From: an uncultured Flavobacteriales bacterium
Lineage (GTDB): Bacteria; Bacteroidota; Bacteroidia; Flavobacteriales_D; Crocinitomicaceae
NCBI GenBank assembly: GCA_913059205.1
Contig: CAJXRM010000022.1
Coordinates: 1 to 38,615 of the forward strand
Direction of reading: 5' to 3'
Length of the DNA: 38,615 nt
Numbering within the stretch: position 1 is the first letter of the stretch; the number at the start of each line of letters is the position of its first letter. The notes beneath the pieces are model-generated. The model made no database searches. It saw nothing but the letters and a program-made list of their open reading frames with translations, and was not told the DNA's origin. The translations under genes and the position numbers were made by a program. Of the stretch, positions 23,994 to 32,445 are shown one piece after another.

Positions 23994-26294
23994 ATGAAGA
24001 GTCAAATTGTTGTTTGCGTTTTTATTTCAATTTTCATTGTGTTTTGTTCGAACACCTTTTCGCAATCTTCCATAGAAGGATATGTGAATTGTGATAACAA
24101 GCCAACTGAATTTGCAAAAGTCTATCTGGAGGGCACTCAATATGGTTCTTTAACCGATATTAGCGGGTGCTATCTAATAGAAAACGTTCCTTCTGGAAAG
24201 TATAAGCTAATAGTCTCAACTATTGATAATGTAAGAGAGGAACGATCAGTTCATATTAAAGACAATACTCAAGTAACAGTAGATTTTGATGTTTTTTCTA
24301 AAACTTCAGAGTTAGATGAAATGGTTGTGTCTGGCACAATGAAGGAAGTTTCAAAATTGGAAAGTGCTGTACCTGTTGAAGTATATACAGCGAGCTTCTT
24401 TCAATGTAATCCAACTCCTTCAGTATTTGATGCTCTTCAAAATATCAATGGCGTTCGCCCTCAATTAAACTGTAATATTTGTAGTACTGGAGATGTTCAC
24501 ATAAATGGTTTGGAAGGACCATACACAATGATTTTAATTGATGGAATGCCAATTGTTAGTGGGCTCTCTACCGTTTATGGATTGAGTGGAATTCCCCAGT
24601 CGCTAATTGATAGAGTGGAAGTTGTGAAAGGCCCAGCTTCTACTTTGTATGGAAGTGAAGCGGTTGGTGGTTTGATAAATATCATAACTAAAAAACCGAC
24701 CAGTGCTCCTTTAGTTTCTTCGGATGTTTTTGCAACAACTTGGGGCGAATTGAATGCAGATATTGCTGGAAAATTTAAGGCTGGAAAGAAAGCGCAGTCA
24801 TTAATTGGTGTGAATTATTACAATTATTCAGTTCCAATGGATAAAAACGATGATGGTTTTACAGATGTTACTTTACAAAATAGAATTTCGGTTTTCAATA
24901 AATGGAATTTTGACCGAAAAGACAATCGTCTTTTTTCAATAGCAGCTCGTTATGTGTACGAAGATCGATGGGGAGGAGAAATGAATTGGACGAAAAAGTT
25001 TAGAGGTGGTGACAGTATTTATGGTGAAAGTATTTACACAAAGCGATGGGAATTGTTTGGAGCGTATCAATTGCCAATTAAGGAAAATATTACTTTTCAA
25101 TTCAGTGCAAACGGTCATGATCAAAATAGCGTATACGGAAATCTTTCGTATAACGCACAACAATATATCGCATTCAGTCAGTTAACATGGAGCAAGGAGT
25201 TTCATCGAAATGACCTGCTAGTTGGTGCGACTTTTCGATATACTTATTATGATGATAATACACCAGCGACTGCCACTTTTGACACGCTTGGAATAGGTAA
25301 AAACATGCCGTCAAACACCCATTTACCAGGAGTTTTTATTCAAGATGAAATCAGTATAAACGAAAACAACAAAATCTTACTAGGCCTTCGTTACGATTAC
25401 AACTCAATTCACGGAAGTATATTTACTCCTCGTTTAAATTACAAATGGAACTCGCGAAACAAGAAAAATATTCTACGTTTTAGCATCGGAAATGGTTATC
25501 GTGTAGCGAATATTTTTACAGAAGATCACGCAGCTTTAACTGGTTCTCGGAAAGTTGAATTTCTTGAGGATTTACATCCTGAAACTTCATGGAATGGAAA
25601 TATTAATTTTGTGAAGCAGCTTGTGTCTAAAAACGGATTGTTTTTCGGCTTAGATGGAACAGTGTTTTATACCTACTTCAACAATAAAATCATTGCAGAT
25701 TATGATACTGATCCAAACAAAATTATTTATGATAATCTGGATGGTTTTGCAGTTTCACAAGGCATCTCTTTAAACTTTGACGTGTCATATAAAGGGTTGA
25801 AAATGTTACTCGGTGCAACATATATGGATGTTTACAGTGTCGAGAATAAAGTGAAAACACAGCAACTTTTTACTGAACATTTTACTGGAGTATGGAGTGT
25901 GGGCTACACTTTTTCTAAAATTGATTTATCGATAGATTACACGGGAAATGTGTACGGTCCAATGCGTCTTCCTTTGCTAAGTGCCGAAGATCCAAGAAGT
26001 GAAATGTCACCGTGGTGGAGTATTCAAAATATTCAAATCACTAAAAAATTCAAACACGGGATTGAAGTGTATGGTGGAGTTAAAAATTTATTGAACTGGA
26101 CACCAAATAAAGGAAATCCATTCATTATAGCACGCTCGAATGATCCTTTCGATAAAAATGTTCAATTTGATTCAAATGGACAAGCGCTAGTTACAGCAGA
26201 TAATCCTTACGGTTTAACTTTTGATCCATCTTATGTCTACGGTCCAAATCAGGGAATACGTGGATTTTTGGGAATACGTTATTCATTTAAATAA
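23994..26294 (+). CDS. TonB-dependent outer-membrane receptor with CarboxypepD_reg-like domain
   Basis: 766 residues. Signal peptide about 1-24 (TFSQ-SS). Residues 26-105 form the CarboxypepD_reg-like beta domain common in this phylum. DEMVVSGT (108-115) fits a TonB box, and the plug spans about 120-235 with VHINGLEGPYTMILIDGMPIVSG and VEVVKGPASTLYGSEAVGGLINIITKKP. The rest is a 22-strand barrel ending IRYSFK. The plug has an unusual CNIC pair (Cys160, Cys163) that could bind metal. No SusD partner follows, so this is not a glycan-uptake pair; iron, manganese, copper or a siderophore is more likely. The promoter palindrome supports metal control (inference). It ends at a strong bidirectional terminator. 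Confidence 0.92.
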   Translation: MKSQIVVCVFISIFIVFCSNTFSQSSIEGYVNCDNKPTEFAKVYLEGTQYGSLTDISGCYLIENVPSGKYKLIVSTIDNVREERSVHIKDNTQVTVDFDVFSKTSELDEMVVSGTMKEVSKLESAVPVEVYTASFFQCNPTPSVFDALQNINGVRPQLNCNICSTGDVHINGLEGPYTMILIDGMPIVSGLSTVYGLSGIPQSLIDRVEVVKGPASTLYGSEAVGGLINIITKKPTSAPLVSSDVFATTWGELNADIAGKFKAGKKAQSLIGVNYYNYSVPMDKNDDGFTDVTLQNRISVFNKWNFDRKDNRLFSIAARYVYEDRWGGEMNWTKKFRGGDSIYGESIYTKRWELFGAYQLPIKENITFQFSANGHDQNSVYGNLSYNAQQYIAFSQLTWSKEFHRNDLLVGATFRYTYYDDNTPATATFDTLGIGKNMPSNTHLPGVFIQDEISINENNKILLGLRYDYNSIHGSIFTPRLNYKWNSRNKKNILRFSIGNGYRVANIFTEDHAALTGSRKVEFLEDLHPETSWNGNINFVKQLVSKNGLFFGLDGTVFYTYFNNKIIADYDTDPNKIIYDNLDGFAVSQGISLNFDVSYKGLKMLLGATYMDVYSVENKVKTQQLFTEHFTGVWSVGYTFSKIDLSIDYTGNVYGPMRLPLLSAEDPRSEMSPWWSIQNIQITKKFKHGIEVYGGVKNLLNWTPNKGNPFIIARSNDPFDKNVQFDSNGQALVTADNPYGLTFDPSYVYGPNQGIRGFLGIRYSFK

Positions 26295-26320
26295 ATCAAA
26301 AAACGAATTTTGAGCACAAA

Positions 26321-26348
26321 AAAAAAGCCTTCTACGGAAGGCTTTTTT
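26321..26348. terminator. Bidirectional terminator between convergent genes
   Basis: AAAAAAGCCTTC (26321-26332), loop TACG, GAAGGCTTTTTT (26337-26348): a perfect 12-bp stem with A and T runs at both ends, so it serves the TonB receptor gene and the convergent secreted-protein operon. Confidence 0.95.
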
Positions 26349-26355
26349 AATTATT

Positions 26356-28389
26356 TTATTCTTTGATTAATCGTTCTCTATAAACTTTATCTCTAGTAAT
26401 AATGCTTACAATATAAACACCTGCTGATTGACCATTCAAGTCTAAATTAAAACGATTTCCGCCAGATACAGCATCAATAGGAGTGTTTACAATAACTTTC
26501 CCACTGCTATTTGTTAAAGTCATCATCACTTGTTCCTTAGAGTACGAGTTGAAAATAACCTCAACTGATTCTTTAGTTGGATTCGGGAAAACAGTCAACA
26601 TATCGTATACGTTATCCAAAATATTCACAGCAATTACTTCGGAGTATTTTCCGTTTCCGTCTGTATCCCATTGGTTTAAACGATAGTAGTTAACGCCTAA
26701 AAATGGATTTGGATCTGCAACGTAATATTGTGTTTCATATGTAGTAGTTCCTGCTCCCTTGACTACGTGTATTATTTCCCAATTAATTCCGTCAGTTGAA
26801 CGCTCTACTTCAAAACGATCGTTATCTCTTTCAGATTCTGTTCTCCAGAAAATATCAACGATATCTTCACTTGGTACGTATTCAGCATTAAATTCTGCAA
26901 GTTCAACAGGTAACACGACACAATCCAAAGATGCTGTTCCACCAAAAGTCAATGTATATCCTGAACCCGTTGCTGTCCACTCATCAACAACCATGATATA
27001 TTGTTGCCCGGCAACAACGTTCATAGTCGCTAACTGTCCATTACCAGCAGCTGGTTCAGTAAGGTCAACATCTCCACCCATGCCTGTTGCGCCCGTTGTA
27101 GCTGCGTCAGAACATCTCACAGGATTTCCCAAAGTTGAACATGTCACGTTTGGGCCATAAATTGCAAAATCGTAGTCATCTGATGGGGTAGTTGGTGTTA
27201 TAGTAATATTCAATGTTCCTGTTGTTTGAGCTTGAAATGTATACCAATTAGAGAAGTTCTCTCCACCAGCAGGACATTGACCGAAAACACAACCATCAGA
27301 AACTAATCCTGGACCAGAAGAGTTCCCTGGTAATGCAGTTCCAGCACACAAGGCTGTTAAAGTTTGACAGTCATTGTTATCTGTTCCACTTGGACCTCCA
27401 GCACAAGGTACGCATTGCAAAGTTGCGTCCCAACCAGTATGTGTACTTGCTGCATCAGAATGAAATCTAAATGTCAAACAGCCACTAGCATCAGTAGATG
27501 TAAAAGAAAATGGTGTGACACCATTCAAATTCCCCCACATTCCATTTATTCCACCCCATGCTGTAGGAGCATGATTTAAGGCAAAATCTGGACTGTTTTG
27601 AGTTGGCCCACTTTTCACTTGAAGATAATCTCTATTGTTAAATGTTCTAAACGAGTTAAATGTGGCTTGCATACACATGCCAGCCGTTTCAGGACAAAAT
27701 ACGCGGTAAATTCCACCATAATGTGTCGGAGGACCAGTAATACCAATGTTAGTAGAATAATTTGCTGCCAAACCACCGTTATCTGTATAACGGAACGGAC
27801 CACAATCATTTACCATGCACGCTCCAACGAATTCACCGGCACCACCAACTGTTGGATGAACATAATCTACTCCTGGGAAGACACAGGAACCATCATCAAT
27901 TGTTGCAGCAGGATTATAATTGCTTGCCGCTGGATTTGTACAACCCGGAACAGCTCCACAACTCGTACAAGCCCATTGCACAGTCATACATGTAGATTGA
28001 TTTGCACAATTATATCGACTAACTAACAAATTAACTGTACCTGTAAAAGTAGCAACCCAAGTTATCGTCGATTGTAATCCACAAGCATCATCGTTATAGG
28101 CTAAAAAACCAGTTCCGCAAGAAGCCCCTGTCCACAGTGTTAATTGTGTATCAAAGTCAGTATCTCCACATGTTGTCCATGTATACGTTTCTCCAGCAGT
28201 AACATTGTAAACTGCGTATTCACCACCATAAATACATGTATTAACTGTTGTTAGTGTATTGGAAGTAGTAGAGAATGTTCCTGCAGGATAATTTGCTGAA
28301 CAATTAGCACATTGTGAATGCAATGTTGTTGATTGCAATAAAACAATCAATGCTAATAAGGTCTGAATTAGTAAGTTTTTAGTTTTCAT
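26356..28389 (-). CDS. Large Cys-rich secreted adhesin-like protein with T9SS sorting domain
   Basis: 677 residues with a signal peptide (about 1-26, LHS-Q). Two PPC-like beta domains are seen (about 45-145, with YAVYNVTAGETYTWTTCGDTDFDTQLTLW, and 350-490, with NWYTFQAQTTGTLNITI and DDYDFAIYGP). Between them are a CTNPAASNYNPAATIDDGSC element (about 150-169), seen in many surface proteins and resembling calcium-binding repeats, and a CUB-like segment (about 178-330). A fibronectin III-like module (about 495-585, VDIFWRTESERDNDRFEVERS) and a T9SS type A sorting domain (from VFPNPTKESV to the end) close it. No catalytic motif is seen. Its start lies two bases after the stop of the small secreted gene. 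Confidence 0.87.
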   Translation of the reverse strand: MKTKNLLIQTLLALIVLLQSTTLHSQCANCSANYPAGTFSTTSNTLTTVNTCIYGGEYAVYNVTAGETYTWTTCGDTDFDTQLTLWTGASCGTGFLAYNDDACGLQSTITWVATFTGTVNLLVSRYNCANQSTCMTVQWACTSCGAVPGCTNPAASNYNPAATIDDGSCVFPGVDYVHPTVGGAGEFVGACMVNDCGPFRYTDNGGLAANYSTNIGITGPPTHYGGIYRVFCPETAGMCMQATFNSFRTFNNRDYLQVKSGPTQNSPDFALNHAPTAWGGINGMWGNLNGVTPFSFTSTDASGCLTFRFHSDAASTHTGWDATLQCVPCAGGPSGTDNNDCQTLTALCAGTALPGNSSGPGLVSDGCVFGQCPAGGENFSNWYTFQAQTTGTLNITITPTTPSDDYDFAIYGPNVTCSTLGNPVRCSDAATTGATGMGGDVDLTEPAAGNGQLATMNVVAGQQYIMVVDEWTATGSGYTLTFGGTASLDCVVLPVELAEFNAEYVPSEDIVDIFWRTESERDNDRFEVERSTDGINWEIIHVVKGAGTTTYETQYYVADPNPFLGVNYYRLNQWDTDGNGKYSEVIAVNILDNVYDMLTVFPNPTKESVEVIFNSYSKEQVMMTLTNSSGKVIVNTPIDAVSGGNRFNLDLNGQSAGVYIVSIITRDKVYRERLIKE

Positions 28390-28391
28390 AA

Positions 28392-28718
28392 TTATTCTGA
28401 TTCAAGATTAATATTATGAGACCCTTCCTTTTTCATTGAACCGTATAAAAGAACATGTAAACCAGTTACTGGATCTTCGACTCTTGAATCATAATCTGGT
28501 CTTCTAAATTGCTCTAAGAAATTCAAGTCAATTTGTTCTAAAATAGTACTGTCTCCATCTATAAAAGTATAATTTACGACCTCGTAATCAACTTTATAGC
28601 GCTCAATATTACTTGGTACAGTGTTTCCTTCAGGAATCATTCGTGCATTCTCCAAAGTTGCCTGAGAAACGCCAAAAAAGGAAACCATTGACAAAAAGGA
28701 TAATAATAGTAGTCTCAT
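28392..28718 (-). CDS. Small secreted protein, first gene of the second small/large pair
   Basis: 108 residues with signal peptide about 1-18 (GVSQ-AT). I do not recognise the mature part, which is acidic with the pattern RYKVDYEVVNYTF and TGLHVLLYGS. Its length, signal peptide and position mirror the small gene at 3994-4368, which also starts a two-gene unit with a roughly 680-residue T9SS protein. By eye the two small proteins share only weak similarity. The gap to the partner is two bases, so translation is probably coupled. Confidence 0.7.
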   Translation of the reverse strand: MRLLLLSFLSMVSFFGVSQATLENARMIPEGNTVPSNIERYKVDYEVVNYTFIDGDSTILEQIDLNFLEQFRRPDYDSRVEDPVTGLHVLLYGSMKKEGSHNINLESE

Positions 28719-28959
28719 AATAATAAAAGTTAATTAGTACTTTTCTTTTACAAAATAGGCATTAAATGTTACATTTTTACTATTTGAGCACTATCATATC
28801 GCTGATTTTTAATAATATAAGGTCGGTTGAATGTCGCGTGAGCGCGTTTGTTTTAGAACTAAATCGATTAAGTAATTTTTAAATCCAAATAAAAAAAAGC
28901 ATAATCAAAGGCCTTAGTTTGTTAATTATCTATTTTAAATTATAATTGGCCCATTTTAT

Positions 28960-28988
28960 TTGCCATCCTAGGAGAAAGATTATCTTTG
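28960..28988 (+). promoter_or_regulatory. Promoter of the FKBP operon
   Basis: TTG at 28960-28962, an 18-bp spacer, then an exact TATCTTTG at 28981-28988. The ATG is 20 bases further on, preceded by an A-rich stretch. Confidence 0.65.
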
Positions 28989-29007
28989 CTTAAAAAAAAA
29001 GAAAAAG

Positions 29008-29607
29008 ATGTCAGAAGAATTAAAAGCAGTAAGTTATTGTGTGGGAATGAGTTTAGGTGGAAGTTTAAAAGAACAAAACCTTAGTGATATAGATTTAGAT
29101 GCAATGACTGAGGCAATTAAAAACACCTTTGAAGGAAAAGACTTAAAGTATACACCAGAACAAGCGAACGGAATTATTCAAAAATTCATGCAAGCGGAAA
29201 GCGAAAAGGCTTTTGGTGCAAATAAAGAAACAGGAGAAGCGTTCTTAGCAGAAAATGCAAAGAAAGAGGGAGTGACAACTACTCCTTCTGGTTTACAATT
29301 TGAAGTTATTGAAGCTGGAAACGGGGCAAAACCATCTCCTACGAGCAATGTTACTGTACATTACCACGGAACACTTATCGATGGGACAGTTTTTGACAGT
29401 TCAATCGAAAGAGGACAACCAGCTTCATTTGGTGTGAATCAAGTTATTCCAGGGTGGACAGAAGCGTTACAATTAATGCCACAAGGAGCGAAGTACAGAT
29501 TGTACATTCCTCAAAATTTAGCATATGGAGCTCAACCACATCCGGGAGGACCTATTGAACCTTATATGGCTTTAGTATTTGATGTTGAATTATTAGAAAT
29601 TGCTTAA
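29008..29607 (+). CDS. FKBP-type peptidyl-prolyl isomerase, cytoplasmic
   Basis: 199 residues without a signal peptide. Residues 1-90 form the helical FKBP_N dimerisation region (LKAVSYCVGMSLGGSLKEQ); residues about 100-199 form the FKBP domain with VTVHYHGTLIDGTVFDSS, GVNQVIPGWTEALQLMPQGAKYRLYIPQNLAYG and FDVELLEI, keeping the aromatic pocket residues. It fits the FklB/Mip-like group that accelerates proline isomerisation during folding. Its stop overlaps the next start by one base (TAATG), so the pair is coupled. Confidence 0.92.
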   Translation: MSEELKAVSYCVGMSLGGSLKEQNLSDIDLDAMTEAIKNTFEGKDLKYTPEQANGIIQKFMQAESEKAFGANKETGEAFLAENAKKEGVTTTPSGLQFEVIEAGNGAKPSPTSNVTVHYHGTLIDGTVFDSSIERGQPASFGVNQVIPGWTEALQLMPQGAKYRLYIPQNLAYGAQPHPGGPIEPYMALVFDVELLEIA

Positions 29608-30533
29608 TGAAAAAATTACTTTTTATCGTTCCTTTGGGACTATTATTTGCATGCGGGGATAGCGTTGCAGAAGAAACTCCAATTGTATTAAATACAGCTG
29701 AAGACAAAATCGGGTATGTTTTGGGTGCTCTTAATGCGGAATCAATTTTGCAAAGTGGGGACAAAATGAAAGACTTGGACAAAGACGAATTAATTGCCGG
29801 ATTCAATGAAAACTTGAATAAAAAAGATTGTTCGGAATGTGACGAAGAATTGAAAAAATTATTCGGACCGTATTACCAAGATTTTGATACAACCTATTTA
29901 AAATCTGGATCTAAATGCTTAGGTAGAAAAACTGGATTTTCGTTTTATGCAGATATGATCCGAATGGGAGGTGATAAAAAGATTAATCTTGATATGGTGA
30001 AAGCTGGATTCAAGCACGGTTTGTATGAAACTGATACATTAATTGCTGATCAAGATCGTCAGGAATTGGTTCAAAATTTTATTATGGACTTGAATGTGAT
30101 TAACAGCGATAAAATGATGACAAATGCGAAAAAAATTAACGGAGTTCAAGTATTTGAAAACGGAATTGTTTTGCAGACGATTAAAGAAGGAACTGGAAAA
30201 AGTCCAACTGAAAAAGATGATGTTATCGTTGAATATATTTTAACAAATGCATTAGGCGATACTGTTCAAAGTAGTTACGAAATGAAAAGAATGTCAGGAT
30301 CTACTGAACCCGTAGCATTAAGTTTGGACGGAGGGGTAATTCCAGGATGGACGTTTGTACTGCCAAAAATGAAAAAAGGTGGGAAATATAGAACATACAT
30401 TCCTTGGCAAATGGCATACGGAGAACAAGCCGGAAAAGAATCATTGTGCTTCTTTATTGAGCTCGTTGAAATCGGACCTGGTGGATCTTTAGTGAAGCCT
30501 CAAGCTCCAATGCCTCAGCAACAAGGATTCTAA
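29607..30533 (+). CDS. Lipoprotein FKBP-type peptidyl-prolyl isomerase
   Basis: 308 residues with a type II signal: lipobox LLFAC places the lipidated cysteine at residue 16. An FKBP_N-like region (about 25-185) is followed by a divergent FKBP domain (about 200-295, with VIVEYILTNALGDTVQSS, GGVIPGWTFVLPKMKKGGKYRTYIPWQMAYGEQ). The first FKBP strand lacks part of the usual FDSS signature, so activity may be reduced. It is likely an envelope folding factor in the periplasm, the exported partner of the upstream cytoplasmic enzyme. A terminator follows. Confidence 0.9.
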   Translation: MKKLLFIVPLGLLFACGDSVAEETPIVLNTAEDKIGYVLGALNAESILQSGDKMKDLDKDELIAGFNENLNKKDCSECDEELKKLFGPYYQDFDTTYLKSGSKCLGRKTGFSFYADMIRMGGDKKINLDMVKAGFKHGLYETDTLIADQDRQELVQNFIMDLNVINSDKMMTNAKKINGVQVFENGIVLQTIKEGTGKSPTEKDDVIVEYILTNALGDTVQSSYEMKRMSGSTEPVALSLDGGVIPGWTFVLPKMKKGGKYRTYIPWQMAYGEQAGKESLCFFIELVEIGPGGSLVKPQAPMPQQQGF

Positions 30534-30555
30534 TAAAGAAATACAGATTGTTCGA

Positions 30556-30591
30556 AACGTCAATTTACTTAGGTAATTTGACGTTTTTTTT
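30556..30591 (+). terminator. Rho-independent terminator
   Basis: AACGTCAATTTAC (30556-30568) pairs with GTAATTTGACGTT (30573-30585) at 12 of 13 positions around loop TTAG, running into eight T. It ends the FKBP operon. Confidence 0.9.
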
Positions 30592-30813
30592 ATGGTTAAA
30601 GTTTAAGTCGTATTGCTGCTGATAGAAAATTAAGGAAATTGGAGCTTTGAAAAAGAAAGAACAAGCTTCCAGTAATGGAATTACTTATCGAATTGTCGAT
30701 ATGTTTTAAATGAACTGAAATAATTAAAACGATAATGCTGTATAACCTCAAAGTAACAACATCGAGACCGAATTGGTTTGAGTTCTTTCCATAGAAATTA
30801 GTATTCTATGAAC

Positions 30814-31446
30814 TTACCCAATTGGAATGAAAAAAGCGATACGGTATATGATCGGCAAAATTCGAACAATATTACCATTTGCATCTTTTTGAGTTATTGA
30901 ATATGACCCTCTAAATGGACTATTTTGAGCGTTTATAACATCATACATAATCCCTGCGTTTAATCGAATCTTTTCGTTGAACTCCATTGAGAAACCTCCA
31001 CCTAAAAAGAGAGTCGGAGCCCAGGTCGACAAACCGGTTAATGCTCCATTTTTGGAATATGGAGATCGAAGGTATTCAAATTCAGCCCCGACAAATAGTG
31101 CATTGAAAAATCGACCATGAAGAAATGCTCCTCCTCCGTATACGCTGTATTTTCCATTTTGTCCATTAGCCGTCCCTATTTGATTTTTAACCCAAGTCAA
31201 ATCATACCGAACAGATGGTCCTGCTATAATGTATTTTCCGAATTTCGCTCCGTATTTTAATCCTAAACCTACATTTCCTCCATTCGAAGAAGCTGTAAAC
31301 GCAACGTCAACGCCAATTTCTGATCCTTGAAAAATTCCAGTGTATTCCGTCTCATTGTCTTCTTCTGGTTCATCATAATAATCGTCTTCTTGTGCATAAA
31401 GAGAAACTGATAATAGAAGCGTTGTACAGAGAATGTAGAATTTCAT
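30814..31446 (-). CDS. Secreted protein, probable outer-membrane beta-barrel
   Basis: 210 residues with signal peptide about 1-18 (LYAQ-ED) followed by an acidic linker (EDDYYDEPEEDNETEY). The rest alternates hydrophobic and polar residues with many Gly and aromatic residues (GLGLKYGAKFGKYIIAGPSVRYDLTW, AFLHGRFFNALFVGAEFEYL, PTLFLGGGFSMEFNEKIRLNAGIMYDV), consistent with about eight strands. It resembles the small OmpW/OmpA-like barrels common in this phylum, but I do not recognise a specific family. The C-terminus FFIPIG is not a strong T9SS motif. It is monocistronic. Confidence 0.7.
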   Translation of the reverse strand: MKFYILCTTLLLSVSLYAQEDDYYDEPEEDNETEYTGIFQGSEIGVDVAFTASSNGGNVGLGLKYGAKFGKYIIAGPSVRYDLTWVKNQIGTANGQNGKYSVYGGGAFLHGRFFNALFVGAEFEYLRSPYSKNGALTGLSTWAPTLFLGGGFSMEFNEKIRLNAGIMYDVINAQNSPFRGSYSITQKDANGNIVRILPIIYRIAFFIPIG

Positions 31447-31485
31447 AGCTTAATTTTTAATCAAAGTTAACAGTTTTAAACTATT

Positions 31486-31513
31486 TTGAAATTTATTTCT
31501 TCCTATACCTTTA
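31486..31513 (+). promoter_or_regulatory. Possible promoter for folD
   Basis: TTG at 31486-31488, a 17-bp spacer and TACCTTTA at 31506-31513 (one mismatch to TAnnTTTG). An alternative is TATCTTAG at 31531-31538. Confidence 0.35.
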
Positions 31514-31555
31514 GTTTAACTCATCTGTGTTATCTTAGCCAAAAAACACATCAAA

Positions 31556-32431
31556 ATGCAAATTTTAGACGGAAAAGCTACTGCTGCGCAAATTCGATTG
31601 GAATTAAAAGGAGCAGTAGAAAAACGAAAGTCAAACGGTGAAAAAACGCCACATTTGGCAGCTATTTTAGTTGGTAACGATGGTGGTTCTTTAACGTACG
31701 TGAACGCTAAAGTTAAAGCATGTGAACAAATAGGTTTTGATAGTTCGCTTATCAAATATGATGATATTTCAGAAGCAGAATTGTTGGCAAAAGTGAATGA
31801 ATTGAACAACGATGAAAACATTGATGGATTTATCGTTCAGTTGCCATTACCAAGTCATATTGATGAGTTGAAAATTACAATGGCTATTGATCCATTAAAA
31901 GATGTGGACGGGTTTCATCCAGAAAATTTGGGGAAAATGGTGTTGAGTTTACCGTGTTTTTTACCGGCAACTCCAGCGGGCATTTTGGAACTATTAAAAC
32001 GATACAATATAGAAACGTCAGGAAAAGATTGTATTGTAATAGGTCGTAGCAATATTGTCGGTATGCCACTTAGTATTATGTTAGCTCAGAATTCGAACCC
32101 TGGCAATTGCACTGTTACACTTGCGCACAGTCGAACAAAAGACTTGAAAGAGAAAGTTGCAAAAGCTGATATAATTATAGCTGCTATCGGAAAACCCAAT
32201 TTTGTAACCGCGGATATGATAAAAGAAGGTGCTGTGGTTGTGGATGTTGGAACAACGCGAGTTGAAGATTCTTCTAAGAAAAATGGCTGGGCACTAAAAG
32301 GTGATGTTGATTTTGAAAATGTAGCACCTAAATGTTCATTTATCACCCCAGTTCCTGGTGGAGTAGGACCAATGACGATTGCTTCATTGATGATAAACAC
32401 CCTTCGATCAATGGAGTTAAGAGGAAAGTAA
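31556..32431 (+). CDS. folD: Bifunctional methylenetetrahydrofolate dehydrogenase / methenyltetrahydrofolate cyclohydrolase
   Basis: 291 residues, typical FolD length. Tyr48 and Lys52 lie in [11 protein letters not shown] (the YxxxK cyclohydrolase site), then [16 protein letters not shown], the NADP-binding [22 protein letters not shown], and the C-terminal [17 protein letters not shown]. The enzyme interconverts 5,10-methylene-, methenyl- and 10-formyl-tetrahydrofolate, feeding purine synthesis and formyl-Met. The usual VGxxxAS stretch reads VGNDGGS here. It stands alone and converges on the flavoprotein gene. Confidence 0.96.
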   Translation: MQILDGKATAAQIRLELKGAVEKRKSNGEKTPHLAAILVGNDGGSLTYVNAKVKACEQIGFDSSLIKYDDISEAELLAKVNELNNDENIDGFIVQLPLPSHIDELKITMAIDPLKDVDGFHPENLGKMVLSLPCFLPATPAGILELLKRYNIETSGKDCIVIGRSNIVGMPLSIMLAQNSNPGNCTVTLAHSRTKDLKEKVAKADIIIAAIGKPNFVTADMIKEGAVVVDVGTTRVEDSSKKNGWALKGDVDFENVAPKCSFITPVPGGVGPMTIASLMINTLRSMELRGK

Positions 32432-32445
32432 TTGTTTTATTTCAA

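Noticed and set aside
23994..26294. SusC-type glycan receptor
   Set aside because: No SusD follows, and the length of 766 residues is short for SusC proteins, which usually exceed 950.
27364..28026. Plus-strand reading frames rich in Cys, Thr and His over the secreted-protein gene
   Set aside because: They run antisense to a well-supported Cys-rich T9SS gene. Their composition is that of complement-strand shadows, with no promoter or start context.
28835..28846. CGCG-TGAG-CGCG hairpin as a terminator
   Set aside because: Only four pairs and no solid T-run; it also lies upstream of both divergent promoters.
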